Assembly (NCBI RefSeq): GCF_002975275.1 | Contig: NZ_PCOQ01000012.1 | Span: 1 to 64,000 of the forward strand | Direction of reading: 5' to 3' | Source of the DNA: Achromobacter sp. MYb9 | Lineage (GTDB): Bacteria; Pseudomonadota; Gammaproteobacteria; Burkholderiales; Burkholderiaceae_B | DNA: 64,000 nt | Part shown: positions 8,520-16,732 of the stretch, one piece after another | How positions within the stretch are numbered: the first letter of the stretch is position 1 | How the letters are laid out: every line of letters starts with the position of its first letter | Translations under genes and position numbers: made by a program | The notes under the pieces: model-generated | What the model saw: only the letters and a program-made list of their open reading frames with translations | Database searches by the model: none | What the model was told of the DNA's origin: nothing

Positions 8520-9389
8520 ATGACGCTACCTATCCGCCCCCGCCGCTCTGTCCTCTATATGCCGGGCGCCAACGTGCGCGCGCTGGAAAAAGCCCGGCAT
8601 CTGGACGCCGACGCGCTGATCCTGGACCTTGAAGACGCCGTCGCGCCCGACGCCAAGGCGCAAGCCCGCGAACAAGTCGCGCATGCGCTTCGCACGGGCG
8701 GCTATGGCCGGCGCGAGTGCATCGTGCGCATCAACGCGCTGGACACGCCATGGGGCCTCGACGACGTCAACGCCATCGCGCAGGCCGGCGCCGACGCGGT
8801 GCTGCTGCCCAAAGTGCAGGCGCCCAGCCAGCTGGCCGCGCTGGCGCAGGCGCTGGACGCCGCCGGCGCGCCGCCGGATCTGCCCTTGTGGGCCATGGCG
8901 GAAACCCCGTTGGGCTTCCTGCGGCTGGACGCGATCGCGGGCGGCCATCCGCGATTGGCCGCCATCGTGGTGGGCACGTCGGACCTGGTCAAGGACCTGC
9001 ACGCCCGTCATACGCCGGCGCGTGAAGAAACGCTGCTGGCGCGTTCCCTTGCCGTGATGGCTGCCCGCGCGCACGGCCTGGCCGTACTGGATGGCGTCCA
9101 TCTGGACCTGCAGGACGACGCCGGCCTGGTCACGGCCTGCCGCCAGGGCCGCGATCAGGGTTTTGACGGCAAGACGCTGATCCACCCCAGGCAGATCGCG
9201 GCGGCGAATGACGCGTTCGCCCCCACTGAAGCGGAATTGGCCAGCGCCCGCAAGCGTCTGGACGCCTGGCGGGCCGCGCAAGCCTTGGGCCAGGGCGTGG
9301 CCGTGGTCGACGGCGCCCTGGTGGAAAACCTGCACGCACAGGACGCCGAACGTTTACTGGCGCTGGCTGCGGCGATCGCTGGCGAGTAG
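8520..9389 (+). CDS. HpcH/HpaI aldolase / CitE-like lyase
   Basis: A 289-residue TIM-barrel protein of the citrate lyase beta-subunit family. Diagnostic segments are RSVLYMPGAN at the N-terminus, LILDLEDAV with metal-binding acidic residues, IVRINALDTPWG, AMAETPLGFL with the conserved Glu, and GFDGKTLIHPRQI. Free-standing CitE homologues (no citF/citD nearby) cleave or form CoA thioesters such as malyl-CoA or citramalyl-CoA, so citrate lyase activity itself is unlikely. It sits 10 bases behind an orphan response regulator, which suggests joint transcription. Exact substrate unknown. Confidence 0.85.
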   Translation: MTLPIRPRRSVLYMPGANVRALEKARHLDADALILDLEDAVAPDAKAQAREQVAHALRTGGYGRRECIVRINALDTPWGLDDVNAIAQAGADAVLLPKVQAPSQLAALAQALDAAGAPPDLPLWAMAETPLGFLRLDAIAGGHPRLAAIVVGTSDLVKDLHARHTPAREETLLARSLAVMAARAHGLAVLDGVHLDLQDDAGLVTACRQGRDQGFDGKTLIHPRQIAAANDAFAPTEAELASARKRLDAWRAAQALGQGVAVVDGALVENLHAQDAERLLALAAAIAGE

Positions 9390-9440
9390 CCCCGCCGCCA
9401 CGGAGCGCTATCAGGCGCGGTATCAGCGCCTGGCGTCAAT

Positions 9441-9473
9441 GCAAAATCGGCGCAAAATCGGCGCAAAATCGGG
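9441..9473. repeat. three tandem 11-bp repeats
   Basis: The unit GCAAAATCGGC occurs at 9441-9451 and 9452-9462, and with one final-base change at 9463-9473. The 11-base period places each copy on the same face of the helix. It ends about 64 bases upstream of the candidate -10 at 9537. Confidence 0.7.
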
Positions 9474-9536
9474 GGCAAAGACCACAGCTGCCCGGCCCGA
9501 TATGCCCGGGCGGCTGCGCCGATGCGCGCGGCCCGG

Positions 9537-9588
9537 TACAATAATGCCCACGACTGGATGGCGGCCCGTATCGGCCGCCCGTCTTTTT
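9537..9588 (+). promoter_or_regulatory. candidate promoter and leader attenuator of the ABC-F gene
   Basis: A TACAAT at 9537-9542 resembles a sigma-70 -10 box. Shortly after the expected transcription start, GGCGGCC (9560-9566) and GGCCGCC (9573-9579) pair around a 6-base loop and are followed by CGTC and five T (to 9588). That is the form of an intrinsic terminator inside the leader, about 135 bases before the ATG. No good -35 box is seen. Attenuation is inference. Confidence 0.4.
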
Positions 9589-9723
9589 CGCCTTTCGCGC
9601 CCGACTGCATCCATCAGTTCGCCAGCTTCGCGCGCGATCCCGCCCCGGTTCCCTTTTTTGCGCCGCGCCTTGTGGCGGGAGCCTTGCCGCGCGCCTGCCG
9701 CGCCACCCCCAGCCACACGATTC

Positions 9724-11355
9724 ATGATCCGCTTCCAACAAGTTTCACTCATGCGCGGCGTCAAGCCCTTGCTAGACAAGGTCGACCTGCTGTTGAACCC
9801 GGGCGACAAGATCGGCCTGATCGGCGCCAACGGCGCCGGCAAGTCGAGCCTGTTCGGCCTGCTGCGCGGCACGCTGCACGCCGACCAGGGCGATCTGGAC
9901 TACCCCTCCAGCTGGCGCATGGCGTATGTCGCACAGGAAACCCCCGCGCTGGACCGTCCGGCCATCGAATACGCGATCGACGGCGACGTCACGCTGCGTA
10001 AACTCGAAGCCGAACTGGCGGCGCTGGAAGCCGAGCCTGAAAGCGCCGAGAACGGCTTGCGCATGGGCGACATCTACGCCGCCTTGGCCGATGCTGACGC
10101 CTACACCGTGCATTCGCGCGCCGAACAGTTGCTGACCGGCCTGGGCTTCACGCAAGCCCAGATGCACTTGCCGCTGACCAGCTTCTCCGGCGGCTGGCGC
10201 ATGCGCCTGAACCTGGCGCAAGCACTGATGTGCCCGTCCGACCTGCTGCTGCTGGACGAGCCCACCAACCACTTGGACCTGGACGCCATCATCTGGCTGG
10301 AAGATTGGCTCAAGCGCTATCCGGGCACGCTCATCGTCATCTCGCACGACCGCGATTTCCTCGACGGCGTGGTCAACGTCATCGTCCACATCGACGAACG
10401 CAAACTCAAGCGCTACTCGGGCAACTATTCGTCTTTCGAACGCCAACGCGCCGCTCAGCTGGAACTGGCGCAAGGCATGATGGAAAAGCAGATGCGCCAA
10501 CGCTCGCACCTGCAGTCCTTCATCGACCGCTTCAAGGCCCAGGCCAGCAAGGCGCGGCAAGCACAAAGCCGCATCAAGGCGCTGGCCCGCATGGAAGAAA
10601 TGGCGCCACTGCGCGCAGCCGCCGAGTTTTCGTTCGAATTCCGCGAACCGCTGCGCGCGCCGAATCCGCTGTTGACGATGGACAAGGTCAGCGCTGGCTA
10701 TCGCGTCGAAGACGAAGACACGCAGGACGTGTCGGACAAGATCATCGTGTCGGGCATCAACTTCTCGCTGCAGGCCGGGCAGCGGATCGGGCTGCTGGGC
10801 ATCAACGGCGCGGGCAAGTCCACCTTCATCAAGACCATCGCGGGCGACCTCGAATCCCTGGCGGGCGACACGCAGTTCAACAAGGGCCTGTCGATCGGCT
10901 ACTTCGCCCAGCATCAGGTCGAGATGCTGCGCCACGACGAATCGCCGCTGTGGCACATGATGAAGATCGCGCCCACCGTGCGCGAGCAGGAGCTGCGCAA
11001 CTTCCTGGGCAGCTTCAACTTCAACGGCAACATGGCCACCAGCTCCATCGCCCCGTTCTCCGGCGGCGAAAAGGCCCGCCTGGCGCTGGCGCTGATCGTC
11101 TGGCAGCGCCCCAACCTGCTGCTGCTGGACGAGCCCACCAACCACCTGGACCTGGAAACGCGCGAAGCGCTGACCACGGCGCTTGCGCAATTCGAAGGCA
11201 CGCTGATGCTGGTGTCGCACGACCGCCATTTGCTGCGCGCGACCACCGACGAATTCATCATCGTGGCCGATGGCGCCGTCAGCCCGTTCGACGGTGACCT
11301 GGACGACTATAAAGACTGGCTCTACAAGACCAAATTGGCCGCCAAAGCCGCCTGA
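9724..11355 (+). CDS. ABC-F family ATPase (YheS-type)
   Basis: A 543-residue soluble protein with two tandem ABC ATPase domains and no membrane segment, the ABC-F arrangement. Domain 1: Walker A GANGAGKSS, signature SFSGGWRMR, Walker B LLLLDEPTNHLDLD. Domain 2: Walker A GINGAGKST, signature FSGGEKAR, Walker B with DEPTNHLDLE. The linker between them is the long helical ABC_tran_Xtn segment. ABC-F proteins act in the ribosomal E site to relieve stalling. Sequence around both motifs closely follows E. coli YheS, but the protein ends soon after domain 2 (DDYKDWLYKTK) and lacks the roughly 100-residue C-terminal coiled coil of that homologue. Start at 9724 places the first strand (MIRFQQVSL) correctly. 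Confidence 0.9.
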   Translation: MIRFQQVSLMRGVKPLLDKVDLLLNPGDKIGLIGANGAGKSSLFGLLRGTLHADQGDLDYPSSWRMAYVAQETPALDRPAIEYAIDGDVTLRKLEAELAALEAEPESAENGLRMGDIYAALADADAYTVHSRAEQLLTGLGFTQAQMHLPLTSFSGGWRMRLNLAQALMCPSDLLLLDEPTNHLDLDAIIWLEDWLKRYPGTLIVISHDRDFLDGVVNVIVHIDERKLKRYSGNYSSFERQRAAQLELAQGMMEKQMRQRSHLQSFIDRFKAQASKARQAQSRIKALARMEEMAPLRAAAEFSFEFREPLRAPNPLLTMDKVSAGYRVEDEDTQDVSDKIIVSGINFSLQAGQRIGLLGINGAGKSTFIKTIAGDLESLAGDTQFNKGLSIGYFAQHQVEMLRHDESPLWHMMKIAPTVREQELRNFLGSFNFNGNMATSSIAPFSGGEKARLALALIVWQRPNLLLLDEPTNHLDLETREALTTALAQFEGTLMLVSHDRHLLRATTDEFIIVADGAVSPFDGDLDDYKDWLYKTKLAAKAA

Positions 11356-11376
11356 TCGCGTTACAATCCCGCGAAT

Positions 11377-11411
11377 TGCCCGCACCGGTCATCCCCTGAC
11401 GTGTGCGGGCA
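11377..11411. repeat. 9-bp hairpin upstream of psd
   Basis: TGCCCGCAC (11377-11385) pairs with GTGCGGGCA (11403-11411) over a 17-base loop. It lies just after the ABC-F stop and overlaps a TTACAAT (11361-11367) that resembles a -10 box for psd. Role uncertain. Confidence 0.45.
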
Positions 11412-11423
11412 ACCTTCAACCAC

Positions 11424-11451
11424 GTCCCGCTGTCTGCGGGACGCGTTTTTT
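11424..11451 (+). terminator. rho-independent terminator after the ABC-F gene
   Basis: GTCCCGC (11424-11430) and GCGGGAC (11436-11442) form a 7-bp stem with a 5-base loop, followed by GCG and six T. It precedes the psd start by only 12 bases, so it would either end ABC-F transcription with psd read from elsewhere or act as a leader attenuator for psd. Confidence 0.6.
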
Positions 11452-11463
11452 CAGCGCTCGTAG

Positions 11464-12333
11464 ATGACGATCAAAGACCAAGTATTCCTCGCCAGCCAGT
11501 ATCTTGCGCCCCACCATCTGGTGTCGCGCTTTTTCGGATACGCCTCAGACTGCCGGGAACCCGCGGTCAAGAATTGGATGATCTCGCGCTTCGTCCGCAA
11601 ATACGGCGTGGACATGCGCGAAGCCGTGCAGGAAGACCCGCTGGCCTTCGACTGCTTCAACGACTTCTTCACGCGCGCGCTGAAAGACGATGCGCGGCCC
11701 CTGGACGACCAGCCCGGCTCGGTGCTTTGCCCCGCCGACGGCGCCATCAGCCAAATGGGCCCCATCGCACAGGGCCGAATCTTCCAGGCCAAAGGCCACA
11801 GCTACGGCCTGGTCGACCTGCTGGGCGGCGACACGGAGCGCGCCGCGCCATTCCAGGGCGGCGAATTCGCCACCATCTATCTGTCGCCGAAGGACTATCA
11901 CCGCGTGCACATGCCCGTTGCTGGCACGCTGCGCGAGATGGTCCACGTGCCCGGCCGCCTGTTCTCGGTGAGCCCGCTGACCGCCCGCAATGTGCCGCGC
12001 CTGTTCGCCCGCAACGAACGCGTCGTGTGCCTGTTCGACACCGAACACGGCCCGATGGCCGTCATACTGGTCGGCGCGATGATCGTTGCGTCCATCGAAA
12101 CGGTCTGGGCCGGGCTGGTCACGCCTTACAAGCGCCGCGTCAAATCCGTGCGCTACGACGACGTGGCGCGCGCGCCGATCCACCTTGAGAAAGGCGCCGA
12201 AATGGGCCGCTTCAAGCTCGGCTCCACCGCCATTGTGCTGTTCGGCCCGAACAAGATCCGCTGGGCCGACACGCCGTCGGTGCTGGGCCCCGTCCGCATG
12301 GGTGAACTGCTGGCGTTGCCGGTCGGCGCCTGA
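11464..12333 (+). CDS. psd: phosphatidylserine decarboxylase proenzyme
   Basis: A 289-residue membrane-associated enzyme converting phosphatidylserine to phosphatidylethanolamine. The [14 protein letters not shown] and CPADGAISQ segments, the [11 protein letters not shown] motif with the catalytic histidine, and the C-terminal LGSTAIVLF are all diagnostic. The LGST site marks autocleavage before Ser254, which becomes the pyruvoyl group of the alpha subunit. Length fits the Psd-B group of proteobacteria. The ATG at 11464 follows closely after a terminator-like hairpin and has no strong Shine-Dalgarno sequence. Confidence 0.96.
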   Translation: MTIKDQVFLASQYLAPHHLVSRFFGYASDCREPAVKNWMISRFVRKYGVDMREAVQEDPLAFDCFNDFFTRALKDDARPLDDQPGSVLCPADGAISQMGPIAQGRIFQAKGHSYGLVDLLGGDTERAAPFQGGEFATIYLSPKDYHRVHMPVAGTLREMVHVPGRLFSVSPLTARNVPRLFARNERVVCLFDTEHGPMAVILVGAMIVASIETVWAGLVTPYKRRVKSVRYDDVARAPIHLEKGAEMGRFKLGSTAIVLFGPNKIRWADTPSVLGPVRMGELLALPVGA

Positions 12334-12365
12334 CGCAAAGGCGTCAACCCCTGCGGGCGACTTCT

Positions 12366-12423
12366 CAATTTCGATTTTTTCGAAATTGCGATTCAATATT
12401 TATTCGCTTTATGCGATAAAGCG
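12366..12423. promoter_or_regulatory. two perfect inverted repeats before the hydroxyacid oxidase gene
   Basis: First repeat: CAATTTCGA (12366-12374) and TCGAAATTG (12380-12388) around five T. Second: CGCTTTAT (12405-12412) and ATAAAGCG (12416-12423) around GCG. Both lie in an AT-rich island between psd and the ATG at 12458. The second has the shape of a dimeric repressor operator (GntR- or IclR-like size); the first could be an operator or a weak terminator for psd. No cognate regulator is adjacent. Confidence 0.5.
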
Positions 12424-12457
12424 GCGTTGCTAGATTACGGGTTTTTATCGGCCCGCC

Positions 12458-13684
12458 ATGACAACCACCGCCCTGCCCGCTGCCGCGCCCGACCGCGACG
12501 CCCTCAGCCAGCCCCTGCCCCGCGCGCTCGCACGCCTGCTGTCGCTGGACGACTTCGAAGCGGCGGCGCGGCGGCGACTGCCCCGGCCCATCTTCGGTTA
12601 CGTCGCGGGCGCCGCCGAAGACAATCAATCCCTGCAGGACAACCGGCGCGCCTTCAGCGAATACGCCTTCACGCCGCGCGTGCTGGTCGATGTGTCCCGG
12701 CGCACGCAGCAAACCGAACTGTTCGGCCGTCGATACGCCTCCCCGTTCGGCATTGCCCCGATGGGCATCAGCGCGTTGTCGGCGTACCGCGGCGACGTCG
12801 TGCTTGCCCGCGCGGCGCTCCAGCAGAATATCCCGGCCATCCTGAGCGGCACCTCGCTCATACCGCTGGAGGACGTCATCCGCGAAGCCCCGGGCACGTG
12901 GTTCCAGGCGTATCTGCCTGGCGACCCCGCGAAGATCGACGCCCTGGTCACGCGGGCTCGCCGTGCAGGCTATGAAACGCTGGTGCTGACCGTGGACATC
13001 CCCGTTTCGGCGAACCGCGAGAACAATGTGCGCACCGGCTTCTCGACGCCGCTCAAGCCCAGCCTGCGCATGGCCTGGGACGGGCTGACCCGGCCGCGAT
13101 GGCTGGCCGGCACCTTCTTGCGCACGCTGATGGCGCAAGGCATGCCGCACTTCGAAAACTCTTTCGCCACGCGCGGCGCGCCGATTGTGTCCGCTTCCGT
13201 ACTGCGCGACTTCACGGCCCGCGACCATCTCAACTGGGAACATGTGGCGCGCATCCGCCGGCAATGGCCCGGAACCCTGATCATCAAGGGCATCCTGCAT
13301 CCCCAGGACGCAGCGATGGCCCGCCAACAGGGCGCCGACGGCGTCATCGTATCCAACCACGGCGGCCGCCAGCTGGACGGGGCGATCTCGCCGCTGCGCG
13401 CGTTGCCCGGCGTGGTTGCCGCTGCCGGCGGCATGACGGTCATGATGGACAGCGGCGTGCGCCGAGGCGGCGACGTGCTGAAGGCGCTGGCATTGGGCGC
13501 CCGCTTCGTTTTCGTGGGGCGCCCATTCAACTACGCCGCCGCCGTGGCGGGACAGGCGGGCGTCGCCCACGCCATCGGCCTGCTGCGCGCCGAAGTCGAC
13601 CGCAACATGGCGATGCTGGGCATCAATAGCGTGAGCGAGATGGACGCCAGCCTGCTATGGCGTGAGGGTCCCGCCAGGGACTGA
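12458..13684 (+). CDS. FMN-dependent alpha-hydroxyacid oxidase/dehydrogenase (LldD-like)
   Basis: A 408-residue enzyme of the glycolate oxidase / L-lactate dehydrogenase (cytochrome) family. A TIM barrel is indicated by ARRRLPRPIFGYVAGAAED near residue 37, SPFGIAPMGIS, ILSGTS, WFQAYLPGD, LVLTVDIP, LIIKGIL, VSNHGGRQLDG with catalytic His301, and the FMN phosphate-binding MMDSGVRRGGDVLKALALGARFVFVGRP. It oxidises a 2-hydroxyacid (lactate, mandelate or a longer acid) to the 2-oxoacid, usually feeding quinone. Substrate cannot be told. Upstream inverted repeats suggest repressor control. Its stop overlaps the open frame of the next gene. Confidence 0.9.
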   Translation: MTTTALPAAAPDRDALSQPLPRALARLLSLDDFEAAARRRLPRPIFGYVAGAAEDNQSLQDNRRAFSEYAFTPRVLVDVSRRTQQTELFGRRYASPFGIAPMGISALSAYRGDVVLARAALQQNIPAILSGTSLIPLEDVIREAPGTWFQAYLPGDPAKIDALVTRARRAGYETLVLTVDIPVSANRENNVRTGFSTPLKPSLRMAWDGLTRPRWLAGTFLRTLMAQGMPHFENSFATRGAPIVSASVLRDFTARDHLNWEHVARIRRQWPGTLIIKGILHPQDAAMARQQGADGVIVSNHGGRQLDGAISPLRALPGVVAAAGGMTVMMDSGVRRGGDVLKALALGARFVFVGRPFNYAAAVAGQAGVAHAIGLLRAEVDRNMAMLGINSVSEMDASLLWREGPARD

Positions 13685-13721
13685 AAAAACAGGGGCGAAC
13701 CCTGCCGCCCGGCGGCATAGA

Positions 13722-14957
13722 ATGGCGGTTCCTTCGCCACCCGCGCGCCGCCCAGAAAGCGGCGCGCTCCCCCGTTCCTGCCCCGTGTCCCTACGCCAAT
13801 CCTCATTTTTCCTGCGCTTCCTGACGCTTGGGGCGCTTGCCCACGTCTATGTTGGCGCCCGGCTGATTCCCGACGCATTGCTCGGCAACGCCGGCACCGC
13901 CGCCGCCACGATCGCCCTCATCCTCTCGTGCATCCTGATCCCGCTGGGGATGCTGGGCCGTTCGTCCGTGCATCCGCCCTGGGGCGACCGCATCGCGTGG
14001 GTCGGCCTGATCGCGATGGGGCTGTTTTCATCCTTGTTCGTCTTGACGGTGCTTCGCGACGCGGCGCTGCTGCTGGCCTGGCTTGCCGACCTGGCAACCG
14101 GCGCCGCCTTGCCCTGGATGCGGCTGCGCAGCGTCAGCGCCTGGGGCGTGGCCGCCCTGGCGGCTGCCGGCACGTTGGTCGGGTTCTATAACGCGCGTCG
14201 ACGGGCCCAGGTGGTCGATGTGGACGTGCCCATCCCAGGCCTGCCGCAAGCGCTGGACGGCTTCACGATCGTGCAGATCAGCGACATCCACGTCGGCCCC
14301 ACCATCAAGAAACACTACGTGCAGGCCATCGTCGATGCGGTCAACGCGTTGCAACCCGGCATGATCGCCATCACCGGCGACGTGGTCGACGGCAGTGTCG
14401 AGCACCTGTCCGCGCAGGCCAGCCCGCTGGGCATGTTGCGTGCGCCTTATGGCGTCTATCTGGTCACCGGCAATCATGAATACTATTCAGGCGCTGCGCC
14501 CTGGGTCGCGGAGTTCCGCCGCTTGGGGCTGCGCGTACTGATGAACGAGCACGCGGTCATCCACCCTTCGGGGATGCCGGTGGTCGTGGCTGGCGTGACC
14601 GACTACAGCGCGGGCGCGTTCGATCCGCAGCAGCGCAGCAACCCGAAGGCCGCGCTGGCGGGCGCGCCGGCGGACGCCCACGCCAGGATCCTGCTGGCGC
14701 ATCAGCCTCGCAGCGCCGCTGCCGCTGAACCGCTGGGCTATCACCTGCAGCTGTCCGGCCACACCCATGGCGGACAGTTCTTTCCCTGGGGATTTTTCGT
14801 GCGCTTTCAGCAACCGTTCACGGCCGGCCTGCATCGGTTGGGCGAAATGTGGGTGTACACCAGCCGGGGCACCGGATACTGGGGGCCGCCAAAGCGGCTG
14901 GGCGCGCCGTCGGAAATCACGCGGCTGCGCCTGCGCGCCGCGCCGACGCGCGGCTAG
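13722..14957 (+). CDS. membrane-bound metallophosphoesterase
   Basis: The N-terminal third has four or five hydrophobic segments, and the C-terminal domain is a calcineurin-like phosphoesterase with its metal motifs in order: SDIHVGP, TGDVVDG, VTGNHEYY, LLAHQPR and LSGHTHGGQ. The layout matches YkuE/YaeI-type enzymes, which act on lipid-linked phosphates such as UDP-diacylglucosamine at the membrane; the substrate here is unknown. The start is uncertain. ATG 13722 gives 411 residues but lies in what looks like a -10 box (TAGAAT, 13717-13722); GTG 13785, which begins just before the first membrane helix, may be the true start. It converges with the Lrp gene, leaving 4 bases. Confidence 0.85.
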   Translation: MAVPSPPARRPESGALPRSCPVSLRQSSFFLRFLTLGALAHVYVGARLIPDALLGNAGTAAATIALILSCILIPLGMLGRSSVHPPWGDRIAWVGLIAMGLFSSLFVLTVLRDAALLLAWLADLATGAALPWMRLRSVSAWGVAALAAAGTLVGFYNARRRAQVVDVDVPIPGLPQALDGFTIVQISDIHVGPTIKKHYVQAIVDAVNALQPGMIAITGDVVDGSVEHLSAQASPLGMLRAPYGVYLVTGNHEYYSGAAPWVAEFRRLGLRVLMNEHAVIHPSGMPVVVAGVTDYSAGAFDPQQRSNPKAALAGAPADAHARILLAHQPRSAAAAEPLGYHLQLSGHTHGGQFFPWGFFVRFQQPFTAGLHRLGEMWVYTSRGTGYWGPPKRLGAPSEITRLRLRAAPTRG

Positions 14958-14961
14958 CGCC

Positions 14962-15429
14962 CTACGCCGCCTCCGGCGTGGTGTCCGGCAGCGGCCCACG
15001 TTCCAGATAGCTGGTCAGCGCGATATCGCTGGTGGTGTTCGTGATGCCGTCGATCTTGTGGATGCGAGCCAGCAACAGCTCCAGTGCCTGGGTGTCGCGC
15101 ACACGCACCTTCAGCAGCATGGCGCTTTTGCCGGTGATCGTGTGAATCTCTTCCACTTCGGTCAGTTCCGCCAGCCCCAGCACCTGTTGCGTGATGCTCC
15201 AGTTGTTGGTGTCCACGTGCACGAAGGCCAGCAGTGGCCGGCCGATCCGGGCGCCGTCCAGCTTGGCGGCGATGCCCTTGATCAAGCCGTCGCGCTTAAG
15301 CCGCTTGACCCGTTCGTGCACCGCAGGCGCGGAAAGGTTCAGCATTTTGCCTAATTCGGCATAACTCGGCGTGGCGTCGTCGGCCAGCAGCGTTAATAGT
15401 TTTCGGTCGCGGTCGTCCAGGTCTGGCAT
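14962..15429 (-). CDS. Lrp/AsnC family transcriptional regulator
   Basis: A 155-residue regulator. Residues 3-60 are a winged helix-turn-helix (LDDRDRKLLTLLADDAT, then LSAPAVHERVKRLKRDGLI), and the C-terminal half is the RAM/ligand-binding domain (VHVDTNNW, EEIHTITGKSAMLLKVRVRD). Such proteins bind amino acids and form octamers. It is divergent from the MFS exporter at 15522, and the 92-bp spacer holds an AT-rich inverted repeat, so it probably controls that exporter and itself. The ATG at 15429 is chosen over the longer open frame because it puts the HTH at its usual place. Confidence 0.9.
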   Translation of the reverse strand: MPDLDDRDRKLLTLLADDATPSYAELGKMLNLSAPAVHERVKRLKRDGLIKGIAAKLDGARIGRPLLAFVHVDTNNWSITQQVLGLAELTEVEEIHTITGKSAMLLKVRVRDTQALELLLARIHKIDGITNTTSDIALTSYLERGPLPDTTPEAA

Positions 15430-15467
15430 CGGAATCAGGTTCTGCCTTACGGCATTCGAACTTTTAT

Positions 15468-15506
15468 GGAATAAGGAAAAATCAGCGTTAACCCTTATTT
15501 TATTCC
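15468..15506. promoter_or_regulatory. AT-rich imperfect inverted repeat between lrp-like and MFS genes
   Basis: GGAATAAGG (15468-15476) is mirrored by CCTTATTTTATTCC (15493-15506), with TTTAT and ATAAA extending the outer flanks, in an otherwise GC-rich neighbourhood. Placement between divergent start codons and AT-rich character suit an Lrp-type binding site. Inference from position and composition. Confidence 0.45.
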
Positions 15507-15521
15507 AATAAAATTCCCGGC

Positions 15522-16718
15522 ATGCAGAACCGTAGCAATCGCAGCTCCCGCACGCCCTCTTCCGTCCCCGCATTGATGTTCGCCGTCAGCGTCGTCGGCT
15601 CCAATGGTCTGGCGCTTAGCCCCATTTTGAGCGATGTCGCGCGTTCCTTCTCGACGTCGGCGCTCACCATCAGCACCGCGATCTCGGCCTACGGCGCGGC
15701 CACCGCCGCCAGCGCGTTCTTCCTGGCCGCGCGGATTGACCGCATCGGCATCCGCCGCAGCCTGCTTGGCGCGATGGTGGCGTTGATCGCCGCCCTTGCC
15801 CTGTCCGCCAGCGCGCCACACTGGATCGTGCTGACCTTGGCGCAAGCGTTGGCGGGCGCCGCCGCCGGCGTCATTCTGCCAGCGGCCTATGGCTCGGCCT
15901 CGTTGGTTGCGCCGCCCGGCCAGGAGGCCCGCACGCTTGGCCGCGTCATCGCCGGCTGGTCGGTATCGCTGGTGGCGGGCGTGCCGCTGTCCGCGCTGAT
16001 TTCCGATGCCGTGGGGTGGCGCGCCACCTATGGCGTCCTGGCCCTGTGCGCCGCGATTGCGTTGATGGGCCTGCGCAAGCTGCCGGAACGCCGCGCGCTA
16101 AACCCGGCGCCGCTACGCCTGTCGCGCTTGCTGGCGCCCTTGTCGTATCGCGACGTGCCCATTCTGCTGCTGGGCTGCCTGGCGTTCTCGTCGGCCTTCT
16201 ACGGCGTGTACGCCTTCCTTGCGGATCATGTCCGCACCTTGCTGGGGCTGTCCGCAGGCCAGGTCGGCTTCATCGCGTTCGCCTATGGCGCCGGGTTTCT
16301 GGTGGCCGGGATCGTGGGCGCGCCGCTGATCGAGCGGGTGGGACCGCGCCGCGCCTTGCCGCTGGCGCTGGGCGTGATCGCGCTAGTCTATCTGGCGTTG
16401 CTGCCTGCCGCGCACGCGCTGGCCGCCGTGCTGGCCATCGCGGCATTGTGGGGCGCCGCGTCGCAATTGAGCCTGAACCTGCTGGTGCTGCTGCTGGCGC
16501 GCGCGCGCCCCGAAGAACGCGGCGCGGTGCTGGGCCTGAACACCTGCACCACCTATCTGGGCGCCAGCGTGGGCACGGCCGTCGCCGGCACGCTGTATAC
16601 GCACGCGGGCTTCGACACCTTGGGGCTATGCGCCTCGGCGGCCGTCGGCACGGCCGCGCTCGGCCTGCACTGGCGCTTGAATGGCCGCCGCGCCACGCGC
16701 GGCGAAGCCACGGCCTGA
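15522..16718 (+). CDS. MFS transporter (drug/metabolite exporter type)
   Basis: A 398-residue integral membrane protein with about 12 hydrophobic helices. The loop after helix 2 reads AARIDRIGIRRSL, the major-facilitator motif A, and the helix 5 region GVPLSALISDAVGWRATYGV resembles the DHA1 (AraJ/YdhP-like) antiporter motif C. Such proteins export drugs, sugars or amino acids with proton exchange. Divergent pairing with an Lrp/AsnC regulator hints at an amino-acid-like substrate. ATG at 15522. Confidence 0.88.
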   Translation: MQNRSNRSSRTPSSVPALMFAVSVVGSNGLALSPILSDVARSFSTSALTISTAISAYGAATAASAFFLAARIDRIGIRRSLLGAMVALIAALALSASAPHWIVLTLAQALAGAAAGVILPAAYGSASLVAPPGQEARTLGRVIAGWSVSLVAGVPLSALISDAVGWRATYGVLALCAAIALMGLRKLPERRALNPAPLRLSRLLAPLSYRDVPILLLGCLAFSSAFYGVYAFLADHVRTLLGLSAGQVGFIAFAYGAGFLVAGIVGAPLIERVGPRRALPLALGVIALVYLALLPAAHALAAVLAIAALWGAASQLSLNLLVLLLARARPEERGAVLGLNTCTTYLGASVGTAVAGTLYTHAGFDTLGLCASAAVGTAALGLHWRLNGRRATRGEATA

Positions 16719-16732
16719 CACATCGCGCCGGA

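Larger units (their letters stand above)
9390..9723. other. 334-bp intergenic region before the ABC-F gene
   Basis: Contains three tandem 11-base repeats (9441-9473) and a promoter plus terminator-like hairpin (9537-9588), both annotated separately. The frame of the ABC-F gene is open through this stretch, but its encoded sequence has no resemblance to ABC-F proteins and lacks a plausible start, so it is treated as untranslated leader. Confidence 0.5.

Noticed and set aside
9208..9723. N-terminal extension of the ABC-F reading frame
   Set aside because: The extension overlaps the CitE-like gene and contains no ABC-F-like sequence; the ATG at 9724 begins exactly at the first conserved strand.
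9772..11385. 537-codon minus-strand open frame opposite the ABC-F gene
   Set aside because: The plus-strand product has both complete ABC domains; the opposite frame has only low-complexity shadow sequence.
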